Shown here: one piece after another, positions 4,916-5,711 of the stretch | Numbering within the stretch: position 1 is the first letter of the stretch | How the letters are laid out: every line of letters starts with the position of its first letter | NCBI GenBank assembly: GCA_035275625.1 | Contig: DATEMK010000198.1 | Coordinates: forward strand, 1 to 5,711 | DNA: 5,711 nt | DNA from: DATEMK01 sp035275625 | Lineage (GTDB): Bacteria > Bacteroidota > Bacteroidia > AKYH767-A > OLB10 | Direction: 5' to 3' | Notes under the pieces: generated by a model | What the model was told of the DNA's origin: nothing | Database searches by the model: none | What the model saw: the letters and a program-made list of their open reading frames with translations, nothing else | Made by a program: the position numbers and the translations under genes

Positions 4916-4971
4916 CACGGTTGCCCGCCACCCCCTCAAAGTGGTGCGTCTGCCAGTTTCGCCACCAGGGC
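4892..4971 (-). tRNA. tRNA-Leu (anticodon GAG)
   Basis: An 80-base complete cloverleaf can be folded on the minus strand. It has a 7-bp acceptor stem (GCCCTGG with CCAGGGC) and discriminator A, a 3-bp D stem with the GG pair in the loop, anticodon stem CCACT/GGTGG with loop TTGAGGG (anticodon GAG at 4937-4935, reading CUC/CUU), an 11-base variable arm with a short CGG/CCG stem, and T-arm GCGAG-TTCGAAT-CTCGC. A Leu identity fits the anticodon, G after it, discriminator A and the class II variable arm. CCA is not encoded. The gene is intact although an integrase lies at its 3' side, consistent with an element that restores the tRNA end on insertion. Confidence 0.93.
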
Positions 4972-4990
4972 AATAAATAATTGAGGAGTG

Positions 4991-4998
4991 CAAAAATA
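4991..4998 (-). promoter_or_regulatory. -7 promoter box for tRNA-Leu
   Basis: On the minus strand this reads TATTTTTG, an exact TAnnTTTG match, 20 bases before the tRNA 5' end. No convincing TTG -33 box is seen upstream of it. Confidence 0.45.
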
Positions 4999-5023
4999 GA
5001 ATTATTTACCTTTATAAAAATAG

Positions 5024-5031
5024 TAATTTTG
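5024..5031 (+). promoter_or_regulatory. -7 promoter box for the UPF0114 gene
   Basis: TAATTTTG matches TAnnTTTG exactly and lies 21 bases before the ATG at 5053, giving a short A/T-rich leader. A clear -33 TTG is missing. It is divergent from the tRNA promoter, with the two -7 boxes only 25 bases apart. Confidence 0.5.
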
Positions 5032-5052
5032 AACTCTTTAAAATAATTAAAT

Positions 5053-5562
5053 ATGTCCGGTAAAGCAGAATCAGTACTTGAAAAAATAATTTTCGCCAGC
5101 CGGTGGGTGCAGGCTCCTTTATATGTAGGATTAATTATCGGGGGCGTTTTGTATGCCTATAAATTTCTGGATGAATTAATTCATTTGTGTGCCAGCATTA
5201 CTGAAATAACCGAATCTGCATTGATGCTCGGAGTTCTTACATTGGTTGACATTACAATGGTGGCAAACCTTCTTATCATGGTAATTATCGGAGGGTATTC
5301 AACCTTTGTAAGTAAAATAGACATTGAAACCCATGTGGACCGGCCCGAATGGCTGAAGAAGGTTGATGCAGGAACCTTAAAAGTTAAGCTTGCCGGTTCA
5401 TTGGTAGGTGTTTCCGGTATTCACCTCTTGCAGGTTTTTATTAATATTGAACAACGGAATCTTGAATATGTAAAATGGCAGGTTATTATTCATGTGGTTT
5501 TTCTGCTTTCATCCATTATGCTTGCTTATTCTGAAAAACTTTTACATGAAAAAAAAATATAG
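5053..5562 (+). CDS. yqhA: UPF0114/YqhA family inner-membrane protein
   Basis: This 169-residue protein has about four hydrophobic segments (roughly 21-36, 56-80, 113-131, 142-160). Family features I recognise from UPF0114 (YqhA) are SRWVQAPLYVGLIIGG near the N-terminus, LTLVDITMVANLLIMVIIGGYSTFVSK (62-88), the loop RPEWLKKVDAGTLKVKLAGSL (97-117) and GVSGIHLLQVFI (119-130). The length is as usual for the family, so the start at 5053 is well placed and preceded by a plausible promoter. The family's molecular function is not established. It is a widespread chromosomal gene, so it marks host DNA outside the element and sets the element border at or near the tRNA. A hairpin follows directly after the stop. 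Confidence 0.9.
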   Translation: MSGKAESVLEKIIFASRWVQAPLYVGLIIGGVLYAYKFLDELIHLCASITEITESALMLGVLTLVDITMVANLLIMVIIGGYSTFVSKIDIETHVDRPEWLKKVDAGTLKVKLAGSLVGVSGIHLLQVFINIEQRNLEYVKWQVIIHVVFLLSSIMLAYSEKLLHEKKI

Positions 5563-5563
5563 T

Positions 5564-5600
5564 TTGAAGAAAGTTCAGTCATTTGATTTCTTCAACTTTT
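5564..5600. terminator. Hairpin after yqhA, probably bidirectional
   Basis: TTGAAGAAA (5564-5572) pairs perfectly with TTTCTTCAA (5587-5595), with a 14-base loop, starting two bases after the yqhA stop. It is followed by CTTTTATT on the plus strand. On the minus strand a run of T (complement of 5549-5557) lies slightly further on. The large loop and A/T-rich stem make it moderate. It overlaps the end of the convergent reading frame. Confidence 0.5.
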
Positions 5601-5711
5601 ATTAGTTTCATCATTTTGAATTTTTTCTTTTTGACCTGAACGGATTCCCCGATACAGGCTGCTAAAACAGGAGTTGAAATAATAATACCTGTTCTGAGAG
5701 TGGAAGTCTGA
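5579..5711 (-). CDS. C-terminal end of a convergent gene, unidentified (partial)
   Basis: On the minus strand a frame is open from the window edge to a TGA at 5581-5579, giving 43 residues: a hydrophobic part (TGIIISTPVLAACIGESVQV, about residues 7-26), a run KKKKFKMMK and a charged end. The start is outside the window. A second minus-strand frame is also open over most of this stretch, so the choice rests on the more protein-like composition and the position of the hairpin near its end. I do not recognise a family. Confidence 0.4.
   Translation of the reverse strand, partial: QTSTLRTGIIISTPVLAACIGESVQVKKKKFKMMKLIKVEEIK

Noticed and set aside
1..5711. CRISPR array, retron, toxin-antitoxin or defence island
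   Set aside because: No regularly spaced repeats, reverse transcriptase, or recognisable toxin or defence domains are seen. The two small genes by the integrase have separate promoters and do not look like a toxin-antitoxin pair.

Overview
The window looks like the right-hand end of a prophage, or a related integrated phage element, in a Bacteroidota chromosome, followed by host DNA. Four things point to Bacteroidota. The probable promoters match the TAnnTTTG type -7 box. The integrase resembles the phage/transposon tyrosine recombinases of that phylum. One secreted protein carries the fibronectin-like module and C-terminal motifs typical of type IX secretion (T9SS) cargo. Nearly all genes lack a Shine-Dalgarno site. 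No species can be named from this sequence.

Layout. Positions 1-2773 hold six tightly packed plus-strand genes that probably form the end of the late operon. They are the C-terminal part of a probable tail or appendage protein, a one-TM coiled-coil protein, a two-TM small membrane protein, an M15-type peptidoglycan peptidase (endolysin), a 3TM-type holin-like protein, and a 287-residue exported protein with a T9SS-like C-terminus. Several genes overlap by 1-4 bases. A good intrinsic terminator follows at 2793-2827. Positions 2828-3017 are a regulatory gap with clustered inverted repeats and a promoter. Two small plus-strand genes follow: a lysine-rich protein (3018-3383) and a 69-residue HTH-like protein (3441-3650). 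Between them is a very strong terminator hairpin in which a promoter for the second gene appears to be embedded. The integrase (3651-4823, minus) converges on them with no spacer. A repeat-rich gap separates the integrase from an intact tRNA-Leu(GAG) gene (4892-4971, minus). The 3' end of that tRNA faces the element, so it is the likely integration site. Beyond it lie divergent promoters, a host UPF0114/YqhA membrane protein gene (5053-5562) and the tail of a convergent minus-strand reading frame at the window end.

How the genes fit together. The endolysin has no signal peptide, so it should depend on the membrane proteins around it to reach the wall. The holin-like gene follows it directly, and the coiled-coil protein upstream could be a spanin-like or accessory holin component. 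The exported protein is translationally coupled to the holin gene. It is either a lysogenic-conversion or surface protein, or an unrecognised outer-membrane part of the lysis system. The two small genes beside the integrase are probably regulatory.

The most interesting points are the T9SS-like protein wired into a lysis cassette, the terminator/promoter overlap giving a probably leaderless small regulator, and the repeats between integrase and tRNA. The left attachment site and the rest of the phage lie outside the window.
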